Below, piece by piece: positions 1 through 7,162 of a stretch of 14,449 nt of DNA. The stretch is taken from assembly GCA_015233265.1 (NCBI GenBank), contig JADFXZ010000043.1:517-14965 (forward strand), written 5' to 3'. A program made the position numbers and the translations under genes. How positions within the stretch are numbered: position 1 is the stretch's first letter; every line of letters begins with the position of its first letter. Source of the DNA: Nitrospirota bacterium (GTDB lineage Bacteria; Nitrospirota; Thermodesulfovibrionia; Thermodesulfovibrionales; Magnetobacteriaceae). The notes beneath the pieces were generated by a model. It was not told the DNA's origin. It made no database searches and saw only the letters and a list, made by a program, of their open reading frames with translations.

Positions 1-295
1 AATCAAGCGTAAACTGCAGGGTGATAATAGAGCTGCCGCTTGAGCTATTAGATGTCATCTGTGTGAGGCCTGGCATCTGACCAAACTGCCGCTCAAGCGG
101 CGATGTAATAGACGAGGTCATTACCTCAGGGCTTGCCCCGGGGTAAAACGTACGTATCTGGATTGTCGGGTAATCCACCTGAGGAAGCGCCGCAACGGGC
201 AGCTGCTTATAGGCTATCGCACCTGAAAGCAGCACAGCTATCATGATAAGCATAGTAGCCACGGGTCTCATGATGAAAAGACGTGAGATGTTCAT
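1..295 (-). CDS. mdtB: RND multidrug efflux permease, MdtB-like (N-terminal part, cut by window edge)
   Basis: This is the first 98 residues of an inner-membrane resistance-nodulation-division pump, which exports substrates by proton antiport as a trimer with an adaptor and an outer-membrane channel. The start reads MNISRLFIMRPVATMLIMIA, the usual RND beginning followed by the first membrane helix (about residues 8-30). LPVAALPQVDYPTIQI and the PLERQFGQM motif (about residues 66-74) of the porter domain follow. QFGQM resembles E. coli MdtB more than MdtC. The ATG shares one base with the TAA stop of the adaptor gene (TAATG), so the two are probably translated together. The rest lies beyond base 1. 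Being an RND permease is near certain; the MdtB assignment and the substrate are inferred. Confidence 0.9.
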   Translation of the reverse strand, partial: MNISRLFIMRPVATMLIMIAVLLSGAIAYKQLPVAALPQVDYPTIQIRTFYPGASPEVMTSSITSPLERQFGQMPGLTQMTSNSSSGSSIITLQFTLD

Positions 296-1560
296 TACTT
301 AAACTTTCGTGTAGAGTTGTCTTTGACGAGTGTGGAATTGTCCTTAGAGGGTTGTTTTACCAGAACCTTTGCGCCGTCAGTTAGTCTTTCAGCGCCGCTG
401 ATAATGACTTGATCGCCCACGGAAAGGCCGGTCTCTATAGAGGTTATGTCTTTCTGAGTCTCGCCAACTTTGACATTGTGGACAGAGGCCGTGCCATCAG
501 GCGTAAGCACATAGACAAATGTCCCCTTTTGAGTCTGTGCGATAGCAGACGAGGGGATGACAATGACATTGCGTTTTACATCGAGAAGCAGTCGGGCGTT
601 TACGAATTGATTTGGAAATAGCGATGTGTCCTCATTTTTAAATATGGCCTTAAAGCGAACCGTCCCCGTGTTGATGTCTATTTGATTGTCTATCGTAAGG
701 AGCTGCCCTGTGGCAAGTTTGTGCGCTCTCTGCCGGTCATATGCCTCAACCTGGAGTTTCACGCCCTGTTTTAACTTTTCAAGAACGATGGGGAGATTGT
801 CCTCTGCAATTGGAAATATTACTGAGATTGGTTTGAGCTGTGTGATAACCACTATAGGTGTTGCGTCAGTGGCATGGATAATATTGCCGGGGTCAATCTG
901 CCGCAGCCCCGCCCGTCCGCTTACCGGCGCGGTTATCTTTGAGTAGACTATCTGGAGCTTTGCTGATTCCACGGGCGCCTTGTCAGCCTTAATTGCGGCC
1001 TCGAACTGTTTTACAAGGGATTCCTGAGTGTCAAGCTGCTGCTTGGATACGGAGTCTTGCTTAAACAGTGTGCGGTATCTTTCTACGTCAAGCAGGGCAT
1101 TATTAAGGAGAGCTATGTCCTTTGAGAGCTGGCCTTCGGCCTGCATGAGTTGGATTTCATACGGTCTGGGGTCAATCAGCGCGATAACGTCGCCCTTGTT
1201 GACTATTTGTCCCTCTTCAAACATGACCTTAATCAATTCGCCGTCAACGCGGCTCTTTACGCTGACTGTAGCCAGTGGGATTACAGTGCCAAGCCCGTTG
1301 AGATATGTGCCCATGTCTCCCGTTTTGGCCGTTGCCGTCTCAACAGGCAATGCCTGGGCAGCAAAGCCAGCCTTACCCGCTGGTTTGTCTCTATGCTTGC
1401 CGCCGGATTTGCCCGTTGCGTTATCTACAGATTTCGCCGCAGGACTGCCGCCTTCTGGCTTCCATTGGTCAGCCCCAAACGCCGTTGCCGCCACAATGAC
1501 AGCTGAGACCACCGCCGTGAAAAAGAACCTTGACCACGCCGGTTTTTTATCCTCAATCAT
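295..1560 (-). CDS. mdtA: RND efflux periplasmic adaptor (membrane fusion protein), MdtA-like
   Basis: A 421-aa HlyD/MdtA-family adaptor that would join the inner-membrane RND permease to an outer-membrane channel. A single N-terminal hydrophobic segment (about residues 11-30) anchors or exports it; there is no lipobox cysteine. A Gly/Lys-rich linker (about 35-65) follows. The first lipoyl half lies at about 90-130 (VKSRVDGELIKVMFEEGQIV, then IDPRPYEIQL). The alpha hairpin spans about 132-200, the second lipoyl half starts at about 205 (YSKITAPVSGRAGL), and beta-barrel and membrane-proximal domains reach about 400. The C-terminus carries a short doubled KDNST. Length is normal for MdtA (about 415). 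No strong Shine-Dalgarno precedes the ATG, and 75 bases separate it from the Spy-like gene upstream, so it is probably read on the same transcript. Substrate cannot be read from the sequence. Confidence 0.93.
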   Translation of the reverse strand: MIEDKKPAWSRFFFTAVVSAVIVAATAFGADQWKPEGGSPAAKSVDNATGKSGGKHRDKPAGKAGFAAQALPVETATAKTGDMGTYLNGLGTVIPLATVSVKSRVDGELIKVMFEEGQIVNKGDVIALIDPRPYEIQLMQAEGQLSKDIALLNNALLDVERYRTLFKQDSVSKQQLDTQESLVKQFEAAIKADKAPVESAKLQIVYSKITAPVSGRAGLRQIDPGNIIHATDATPIVVITQLKPISVIFPIAEDNLPIVLEKLKQGVKLQVEAYDRQRAHKLATGQLLTIDNQIDINTGTVRFKAIFKNEDTSLFPNQFVNARLLLDVKRNVIVIPSSAIAQTQKGTFVYVLTPDGTASVHNVKVGETQKDITSIETGLSVGDQVIISGAERLTDGAKVLVKQPSKDNSTLVKDNSTRKFK

Positions 1561-1635
1561 ATCGCTAATGATAACACATTTTTAGGGTTGATATGTAAAT
1601 CAAAACTTATAGGAAATGAAATCAGAACAGTCGTA

Positions 1636-2151
1636 TCAGTCGCCTTTGCTGCCATTGTCGTATTTGCCCCTCTTTTCCGCCATAATCTTACTAATGGTCT
1701 TGTGGAAGTCAATGCTGAACAGGATATATTTCGCCTGCTGGTCAACGGTTAAAATACCTTTGAGCTCATCAATCTCTGCCTGTTTGACCGCGATAAGCTC
1801 CGTACGGGTTTTTGTTATCTTATCGATAATGGCCTGTTTCACTGTGTCGTCTTTTTTGTCATTGACCGCCTTTTTCAGATTGTGTATGTCGTCTTTCATA
1901 GAGCGTATCAGATCGTGCATCTGGGCGTCGTGCTTGTCGATGACTGAGAGCACCGCATCCGCCGCCTCTTTGGTGAGGGCAAGGGCCTCTACGATTTTTT
2001 TCTTTTTCAGTGCCTTTATCTTTTGGCGAAGCTCTGAAAACTCCTTTTCTTTTAATGTATCTTTTACCGGGGGGTCAGCCTGTACAAGGACAAAACAGCC
2101 CAGTACCACAAATAAAACCAAAACGAACGCCGCAACCATTGATTTTTTCAT
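1636..2151 (-). CDS. Spy/CpxP-like periplasmic protein (LTxxQ family)
   Basis: A 171-aa exported, helical, Lys-rich protein. The start chosen is MKKSMVAA at 2151, preceded by GGAGGA at good spacing. A start 45 bases upstream would run into the anti-sigma gene and put a hydrophilic tail before the signal sequence. The N-terminal hydrophobic segment (6-24) ends VQA-DPP (signal peptidase I type). LGC inside it could be read as a poor lipobox. The mature part is nearly all helix, with LTKEA at about 59 and LTVDQ at 134-138, the hallmark LTxxQ of CpxP/Spy/ZraP and distantly CnrX. Family members chaperone periplasmic proteins or sense metals. Its place directly behind a sigma/anti-sigma pair suggests a periplasmic sensor or chaperone for that switch. 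Classification rests on one LTxxQ motif plus fold pattern. Confidence 0.7.
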   Translation of the reverse strand: MKKSMVAAFVLVLFVVLGCFVLVQADPPVKDTLKEKEFSELRQKIKALKKKKIVEALALTKEAADAVLSVIDKHDAQMHDLIRSMKDDIHNLKKAVNDKKDDTVKQAIIDKITKTRTELIAVKQAEIDELKGILTVDQQAKYILFSIDFHKTISKIMAEKRGKYDNGSKGD

Positions 2152-2164
2152 CGTGAGTCCTCCT

Positions 2165-2683
2165 TTATAATTCCTCTGCCGCATCATAATTGTCATCGTT
2201 AATGCTAGCTACGCCGCCATAACTAAGACCATCGCTGTATTCCTCTTCTATCAGAGAATACAGTATATCATCTGAGGCTGAGCTTTCAAACAGTACCTTT
2301 TTCTCTGTCACATTACCCTGTGCGGCAATTTGTAAATAGCCTGAGTGGAAATTACCCAAATTAAATATTACTAAATAAATCACAAGACAGAGCGACGCGG
2401 CGGCGGTAATTGGAATGGGCCTGAAAATATATCGCCACAAGTTAATTTTCTCAGGCGCATTTGCCCTTGCACAGATGAGGACAACCCTGGTCATGTTATT
2501 AAAATATGCGCTTTGAGGCTCAGGCACCTCGATCTTTAAAAGTGATTCGGCGATATAGAGTTCGCTGGCACAGTCATCGCATCTCAAGAGATGCCCCTTA
2601 ACCCACGCTGCCATCTCATCAGTAAGCCTGCCGTGGATGTAGTCAGCAAGCAAGTCTGTTATTTTATCATGGTCAGATTTCAT
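2165..2683 (-). CDS. Membrane anti-sigma factor with zf-HC2 zinc finger
   Basis: A 172-aa protein with an N-terminal cytoplasmic anti-sigma domain. HLLRCDDC gives His31-x3-Cys35-x2-Cys38, the HxxxCxxC zinc-binding signature of the ZAS/zf-HC2 family, which clamps ECF sigma factors. One transmembrane helix follows (about 90-110, ITAAASLCLVIYLVIF). The 60-residue tail, presumably periplasmic, is acidic (SLIEEEYSD and DDNYDAAEEL). The ATG overlaps the sigma gene stop as ATGA, so partners are made in step. The stop lies 13 bases before the Spy-like gene. By analogy with RseA or CnrY it would hold the sigma factor at the membrane until a periplasmic signal releases it; the signal is unknown. Confidence 0.87.
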   Translation of the reverse strand: MKSDHDKITDLLADYIHGRLTDEMAAWVKGHLLRCDDCASELYIAESLLKIEVPEPQSAYFNNMTRVVLICARANAPEKINLWRYIFRPIPITAAASLCLVIYLVIFNLGNFHSGYLQIAAQGNVTEKKVLFESSASDDILYSLIEEEYSDGLSYGGVASINDDNYDAAEEL

Positions 2684-3243
2684 AAGCTCATCCCCGCCAT
2701 ATCGGCTGCCATAACGGCCTTGAGTTTTTTAATAGCGCTGTGATAGTGGGCCTTCACGGCACCTTGTGAACAGCCCATCACATCTGCCGTCTCAGCCAGG
2801 CTTAACCCATTGTAAACCCGCAAAATCACGCTCAGGCGCTGTCGTGGTGGCAAGGTGGCAAGCTGCCGCCTCAGGTGAAGTTGACGTTCCTTTTCCAACA
2901 GACGCACTTGTGCCCCGGGCTCATCTGAGCACTGGGTCTGGCATAACTCCACGGTCTTGTAAGCGTTGCCGCGCACATGATTAAGGGCAGTGTTCACAGT
3001 AATCCTATAGAGCCAGGTCTTAAAGGCCGATTTCTTTTTAAAATTCTTAAGCTCAGACACTGCGCTGATAAGCGCCTTCTGCGTAATATCCTTTGCCTCT
3101 TCCATATCACCGGCCACCCTGAAGGCAGTCGAATAAACCTCCTTACGATATTTTACGATAAGCTCCTCAAGGGCAGACTCGTCGCCGCCAATGAGATATG
3201 TATCAATCAACCTGTAGTCCTCTGCCCGGCTGTCCTCATTCAT
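2680..3243 (-). CDS. ECF-type RNA polymerase sigma factor (RpoE-like)
   Basis: A 187-aa extracytoplasmic-function sigma factor with only regions 2 and 4. Region 2 spans about 24-92 (core-binding YRKEVYSTAFRVAGD, -10 recognition AFKTWLYRITVNTALNHVR). Region 4 spans about 125-176 (LPPRQRLSVILRVYNGLSLAETA, then the -35-binding helix MGCSQGAVKAHYHSAIKKLK). The linker between them is variable, as usual. It heads the operon and overlaps the anti-sigma gene by four bases. The start at 3243 has no clear Shine-Dalgarno. Two ATG codons 19 and 22 bases upstream are in another frame and would encode only a nonapeptide overlapping this start. A sigma-E-like promoter upstream suggests it drives its own operon. 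No RpoE ortholog assignment is claimed. Confidence 0.93.
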   Translation of the reverse strand: MNEDSRAEDYRLIDTYLIGGDESALEELIVKYRKEVYSTAFRVAGDMEEAKDITQKALISAVSELKNFKKKSAFKTWLYRITVNTALNHVRGNAYKTVELCQTQCSDEPGAQVRLLEKERQLHLRRQLATLPPRQRLSVILRVYNGLSLAETADVMGCSQGAVKAHYHSAIKKLKAVMAADMAGMSL

Positions 3244-3273
3244 CTGAGTTATAGTCTACCATCATCTTAGGAG

Positions 3274-3303
3274 TTTAGACACAGAAAACAGTAAAAAGGT
3301 TTA
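3274..3303 (-). promoter_or_regulatory. Candidate ECF (sigma-E-like) promoter of the sigma/RND operon
   Basis: Reading the minus strand, TAAACCT (3303-3297) is followed after exactly 16 bases by GTCTAAA (3280-3274). The known sigma-E pattern is roughly ggAACtt, 15-16 bases, gTCtaa, so the AAC core and the whole GTCTAA box match. Transcription would begin near 3267, about 25 bases before the sigma gene ATG. Suggests positive autoregulation; seen by eye only. Confidence 0.42.
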
Positions 3304-3403
3304 GTGAAATGGCGATAACTGGAGGTCTTTAGTAAATTACTTGCTCTAATATTGAATTATACAGGCGCAGTGCTTGTCAAGCCTTATAAATATTCTTCAT
3401 CTG

Positions 3404-3412
3404 TGATATAAT
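3404..3412 (+). promoter_or_regulatory. Extended -10 promoter element before the 127-aa gene
   Basis: TGATATAAT is a perfect -10 TATAAT (3407-3412) with the TGn extension. No -35 box at normal spacing is visible (TTGTCA at 3374 is 27 bases away). The expected start of transcription, 6-8 bases on, falls at or next to the ATG at 3420, so the message may be leaderless; no Shine-Dalgarno is present. Confidence 0.45.
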
Positions 3413-3419
3413 AAGAATT

Positions 3420-3803
3420 ATGAAAAAGCGAACATTGAACATAATTCAAGGGATTGGCAGTGTGCTTGATATATATCCAGGCACTGATTATAGCGAGTAT
3501 GTGCCTGAAATAACGCGCGCTCCACAAACTGGAGCTGACAATTTTCATAATGCATGGATAAGAGTTGGCGACGCCCTGCGCCACGCCATGAGTGTCGCTG
3601 ATGTCGAAAAAAAAAACAAAACTGCAAAGTCGAAACTAAATAGTCTAACGACAACTACTTCTGTTCCATCAGTTAAGGCTGGCGCTGAGTTGCAACAGGC
3701 AAGCCTGTCAACACGGCAGATGCGATTAAGTATACATTCTGGTCCATTGCCAGACCCGACAATATTGCATGAATATGAAGTTATTAGGCCCGGGTTCGTG
3801 TAA
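3420..3803 (+). CDS. Small conserved protein fused to a truncated DUF2335 start
   Basis: A 127-aa hydrophilic protein of unknown function. Residues 1-58 (IIQGIGSVLDIYPGTDYSEY and WIRVGDALRHAM) resemble a small uncharacterised protein that I recall encoded next to DUF2335 genes. Residues 106-126 (HSGPLPDPTILHEYEVIRPG) look like the opening of DUF2335, a family of small predicted membrane proteins. The domain then stops at once, and its membrane helices are missing. The stop at 3801-3803 coincides with the edge of a transposase remnant on the other strand, so the 3' part was probably lost by deletion or insertion. A run of ten A (3607-3616) lies between the two halves, next to an alternative ATG at 3601, so the fusion itself may be a frameshift product. 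The family resemblance is from memory and the function is unknown. Confidence 0.6.
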   Translation: MKKRTLNIIQGIGSVLDIYPGTDYSEYVPEITRAPQTGADNFHNAWIRVGDALRHAMSVADVEKKNKTAKSKLNSLTTTTSVPSVKAGAELQQASLSTRQMRLSIHSGPLPDPTILHEYEVIRPGFV

Positions 3804-4115
3804 TGCTTCGTACATATGGACACGACGATATGTCCCCAAAGGCGCTTGAGCCGTGGTTTTGTATATATGACGTAACCACAGGTGAGATGTCACTCGACTT
3901 TAACCGCATATTTAACCGCGATACTTATCACTCTGACGGAAAGGCTCGGGGCAGGGAACAGACCCATTAGCAAATATCTGGCGTAAGACCTGTCTTATCC
4001 TGTCAATTCAATAAATTCATTTAGGATTACACCCTTTTGCTTTTTCTCCGCCTTCCGAATATCTCTCGTCCGTCGCCTTTGTTACTGTCTGCCTTGCTTT
4101 CAACGTTAGCCTCAT
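3803..4115 (-). pseudogene. Degenerate transposase remnant (integrase-core type), 5' part only
   Basis: A good Shine-Dalgarno (GGAGG, 4125-4121) precedes ATG at 4115. The reading frame gives MRLTLKARQTVTKATDERY. After one extra T near 4058 it continues as RKAEKKQKGVILNEFIELTG, a TAA at 3997-3995 where the family has Tyr, then DRSYARYLL. This is the conserved N-terminus of an rve/DDE integrase-core transposase group (LTLKERQ..VT...RYRKA.KK.KG.ILDEF..LTGY.RSYA). Beyond 3968 the match is weaker. In the same frame, after another stop, YVIYTKPRLKRLW and ICTK keep the spacing of the family's Y...LK.IW...ICGK segment, which carries it to about 3803. It then ends against the DUF2335 fragment. The catalytic domain and both element ends are missing or unrecognised. 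Dead by one frameshift and at least two stops. Confidence 0.72.
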
Positions 4116-4191
4116 TTGTACCTCCCAGTTTGCTTCTCTGACCGTTCATATCGTTATTTTCCTATAGTGTTTTCGTGAGGCAATTCGCTGC

Positions 4192-4221
4192 TTGCAATTG
4201 TATACCAATGAATGATATGAT
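4192..4221 (+). promoter_or_regulatory. Sigma-70-type promoter before the radical SAM gene
   Basis: TTGCAA (4192-4197), an 18-base spacer, then TATGAT (4216-4221) preceded directly by TGA, an extended -10. Expected start is near 4228, giving a leader of about 105 bases before ATG 4335. Confidence 0.45.
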
Positions 4222-4334
4222 AGAGGGTTGCTTATGTTGGACTACAGCTTGATAATATGTACTGCCCGTCAGCTTCGGTGTTTCCTGAGGCGATGCAAGG
4301 GGGTTGCGTCTTTGCATTTTGGGGGGCTTGGCTG

Positions 4335-5927
4335 ATGGCGATAACCCTGCTTGCACCTACTTCGCCCGATATATCCGCCTTTGGCGTTCGCGCACTGTCC
4401 GCTTATCTCAAACGGCATGGCAAGGATGTCAGGCTTGTCTTTTTGCCCGGAGGGGTTGAGAAATTTAAATACCGCCATGGCTTTAAATATGAGTACGACA
4501 AGCATGTCGTTGACCAGGTTGTAGAACTCTGCCGCGGCTCAATGCTCGTTGGCATTTCCTTTATGAGCAACTACCTTGACAGGGCTATGCAGCTTGCCGA
4601 AGCAGTGAAATCCGCACTCGGCGTACCTCTTGCAGTGGGCGGGATTCACCCTACTGTGATGCCACAAGAGTGTCTTAATTTTGCCGACATTGTCTGTGTG
4701 GGCGAGGGCGAGGAGGCCGTCCTTGAGCTTGTCAACCGCATCGAAGAAGGCCGGGATTACTCAGATATTAAGAACCTCTGCGTCCGAAAAAACGGTACCA
4801 TCATTGTCAATCCCCTGCGAGCTCTGACGCAAAACCTTGACGACCTGCCGCACTACGATTTTTCACTCGATGGGCACTTCGTCTATGACAATATAAAAAA
4901 ATCCATTGAGCCTATGACTAAAGACCTTCTGAAACGCTCCTTCCCGCTTGAGCCGCACATAGAGGGTTCATTTAACGATTCCTACAGACGTACGATTTCC
5001 TATAAGACACTCACTACGCGCGGCTGCCCGCACCACTGCACGTTTTGTGCCGAAAAGACACTGGCCGATATGTACACAGGGCAACGATACCTCAGAAAAC
5101 GCGGCTTTGCCCATATTATGGAGGAACTCCTCTGGGTCAAGCGCGAACTGCCGTTTGTCGAGAGTATCTTCCTCTTCGATGACACGTTCTTGGTGCGCTC
5201 TAACGAGGAGATTAAAGAATTCTCGAAAATTTATAAAGAGACAATTGGACTGCCATTTCACATTCAGGCAAGCCCCTCCACGGTGACTGAAGAAAAGATG
5301 CAGTACCTTACCGATGCCGGCCTAGTATTTGTTGAAATGGGAATTCAATCCATGAGCGCTATGGCTAAAGACCTTTATAAACGAAACGTCTCGGCTGAGT
5401 CAATCCTCAAGGCCGCCGCGATTTTCCACAAATACCGCCATAAGATCTATCCCCCGTGTTATCACGTCATTCTCGATAACCCGTGGGAAAAACCAGAGGA
5501 CGTCATCGAAACCCTCTCGCTTGTTCTGAAACTTCCAAGTCCGTTCTGGCTTAAACGCGCGTCGTTGGTCTGTTTCCCCGGCACAGACCTCTTCGACAAA
5601 GCAAAACAAGATGAGTTAATCGTAACCGAAGAGGATCAGTGGCGTGAGATATACGCAAAGCATCTGCACACGCCGCACGGCTCATACGTTAATTTTCTGA
5701 TGTATCTTGCCGGATTTTCGCGTCTGCCGCGTACCTTTGTTGGCCTCTTATCAAGCAGGACGTTCGTAAGGATGCTCGAAAAGGAAGGTCTCACAGGCCT
5801 TTATAATGAACTTAACAAGCTCGGAGAGTCCTCAATTATCGCCGCCAAGGGGCTTCGCTCCCTGCTTAAGGGGGATTTCCGGAGGATTTATAAGTATTTT
5901 ATTAAGGTCACGTCTAAGACATCCTAA
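4335..5927 (+). CDS. B12-binding-domain radical SAM protein
   Basis: A 530-aa enzyme with an N-terminal cobalamin-binding Rossmann-like domain (about 1-150: MAITLLAPTSPDISAFGVRA, GGIHPTVMP, VGEGEEAVLELV). The radical SAM barrel follows, with the [4Fe-4S]/SAM motif CPHHCTFC (Cys231, Cys235, Cys238), FDDTF at 281-285 and MGIQS at 335-339. Members use a 5'-deoxyadenosyl radical, often with methylcobalamin, to methylate or rearrange unactivated carbons in lipids, tetrapyrroles or natural products. The classic DxHxxG of B12 domains is absent, as in many of this family. Start 4335 is preferred because the domain begins there and a G-rich ribosome site precedes it. An in-frame ATG at 4257 would add 26 residues with no domain match. 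The methyltransferase gene converges on it 46 bases downstream. Substrate unknown. Confidence 0.88.
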   Translation: MAITLLAPTSPDISAFGVRALSAYLKRHGKDVRLVFLPGGVEKFKYRHGFKYEYDKHVVDQVVELCRGSMLVGISFMSNYLDRAMQLAEAVKSALGVPLAVGGIHPTVMPQECLNFADIVCVGEGEEAVLELVNRIEEGRDYSDIKNLCVRKNGTIIVNPLRALTQNLDDLPHYDFSLDGHFVYDNIKKSIEPMTKDLLKRSFPLEPHIEGSFNDSYRRTISYKTLTTRGCPHHCTFCAEKTLADMYTGQRYLRKRGFAHIMEELLWVKRELPFVESIFLFDDTFLVRSNEEIKEFSKIYKETIGLPFHIQASPSTVTEEKMQYLTDAGLVFVEMGIQSMSAMAKDLYKRNVSAESILKAAAIFHKYRHKIYPPCYHVILDNPWEKPEDVIETLSLVLKLPSPFWLKRASLVCFPGTDLFDKAKQDELIVTEEDQWREIYAKHLHTPHGSYVNFLMYLAGFSRLPRTFVGLLSSRTFVRMLEKEGLTGLYNELNKLGESSIIAAKGLRSLLKGDFRRIYKYFIKVTSKTS

Positions 5928-5973
5928 GTGCGTCATCTGTTGGCGGTCGGCAATCGGCGAAAACTTCCCGCTG

Positions 5974-6843
5974 TTAACCAACCTTCTCAAAACAAAACAT
6001 TCTGATATAGGGTATGTGCTTGCCTAAGTAGTTCAACGCGGTTTCAGATACTTTACTTGCCGCGATTAGTTTATTCAAGAAAAAGCTTCTTTTAAAGTCT
6101 GTCAAAAAGGCATAGTCCTGTCTGTCCAGCAGTTTTAGGCCAGCCTGCCGTGCATGTTGAACTATCTCGTCGTCTGTGCGTCTGTAGCCGTGATGTTGTG
6201 TGACGACACCATCAAGCCTCGATGTGGCAAGTAATCTCTTTGCCCGCAATAAATAGGCAGTTTCCCATTTTAATAAACATTCGTGAATCAGGTATGACAA
6301 GAAATTATCTGGTGAACCGGCGGAATCGAGGATTAATCTGCCGCCGGGACTGAGGCTGCGTGAGATGTTGTCAAAACAGGCGCTTAGTTTGACATCGTCA
6401 AATAAATATATCAGGCTCAGACACAGCAGCGCGTCATAAGGAGCCGGGGTTGGGGATTGGAGAATATTTAGTTTGTGAAATTTAAATTGTGGAAACAGCT
6501 TAAGTGTCTCTTGATAGAGCATCTCCGTGATGTCCAAATCAGAACATGTAATCCTGTAGCCATCCTCAAGCAAAAAGAGTTCGGCTGCCCCGCGCCCAGA
6601 GGCGATGGAGATGGTATTGTCTGTTTTACTCAGATGGCCTCTTATGAAATTGTCATAGCACTGAAGCCGCCCCAGATGATAGCCAAAAAAATATTTATTG
6701 AAAAAATCAGCCTTACTCCCGTATGCCTCATCCGGATTGTAGCCGCCCATTGCCAAAGCGCACTCTGAGTACTGCTCATCTGTGCCTATGAACCTCTCTC
6801 CGCGCATGTTTTGGTCCAACGCGTATTTATACCACTTCCTCAT
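5974..6843 (-). CDS. Class I SAM-dependent methyltransferase
   Basis: A 289-aa protein. Motif I is ISIASGRGAAE (78-88), the glycine-rich SAM loop. The acidic motif II is SDLDI (101-105). Motif IV is YDALLCLSLIYLFDD (136-150), followed by LSPGGRLILDSAG (164-176), the usual order of a Methyltransf_11/25 fold. The C-terminal 100 residues are family-specific and match nothing I recognise. Start 6843 (MRKWYKY) has AGAAGGGG upstream at good spacing. An in-frame ATG at 6930 would add 29 residues of little character, so it is less likely. It converges with the radical SAM gene. A shared small-molecule or lipid substrate is possible but unproven. Confidence 0.8.
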   Translation of the reverse strand: MRKWYKYALDQNMRGERFIGTDEQYSECALAMGGYNPDEAYGSKADFFNKYFFGYHLGRLQCYDNFIRGHLSKTDNTISIASGRGAAELFLLEDGYRITCSDLDITEMLYQETLKLFPQFKFHKLNILQSPTPAPYDALLCLSLIYLFDDVKLSACFDNISRSLSPGGRLILDSAGSPDNFLSYLIHECLLKWETAYLLRAKRLLATSRLDGVVTQHHGYRRTDDEIVQHARQAGLKLLDRQDYAFLTDFKRSFFLNKLIAASKVSETALNYLGKHIPYIRMFCFEKVG

Positions 6844-7162
6844 CTTTAAACCCCTTCTGTGGCAAGCATATACTTTAAGCATAAAAATCCACAGACACTG
6901 ACAATCACCATCATACAATAAATTTATCATAAAGGTAAATTATGGATTGATGGAGAAGTTCAAATGGCGTTGTTTCACGACATTAATGAAAATAATTGAC
7001 GCCATCAGTAAAGCGATATAGGTGTTCTTTAGAGCCGCCCTTGCCGGTTGCACCACGGCTATGAACCATCAATTTGACAATGTAAAGTGTAATAATGTAC
7101 CCTAACTTGCGTGTCAGCAAAACGTGAAGGGCTTTGGGTGCTAGCGATAAGAAGGAGACCCT

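Noticed and set aside
1028..1585. Long plus-strand frames opposite the adaptor gene (also 1616-2170 opposite the Spy-like gene)
   Set aside because: Antisense shadows of well-supported genes with no ribosome site or domain.
1588..1603. Inverted repeat TTGAT/ATCAA upstream of the adaptor gene
   Set aside because: Five-base arms in AT-rich sequence are expected by chance; no promoter with proper spacing seen.
3803..3970. A 55-codon plus-strand frame starting TAATG at the end of the 127-aa gene
   Set aside because: It lies opposite the transposase remnant, whose frame gives recognisable family motifs with correct spacing. The coupling-like TAATG is probably chance; no known family fits the 55 residues.
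4257..4334. N-terminal extension of the radical SAM protein from ATG 4257
   Set aside because: The 26 extra residues match nothing in the family and the B12 domain begins cleanly at 4335.
5928..5973. Possible terminator between the convergent radical SAM and methyltransferase genes
   Set aside because: Only a short direct repeat (TCGGCAATCGGC) is visible; no stem of useful length followed by a T-run.
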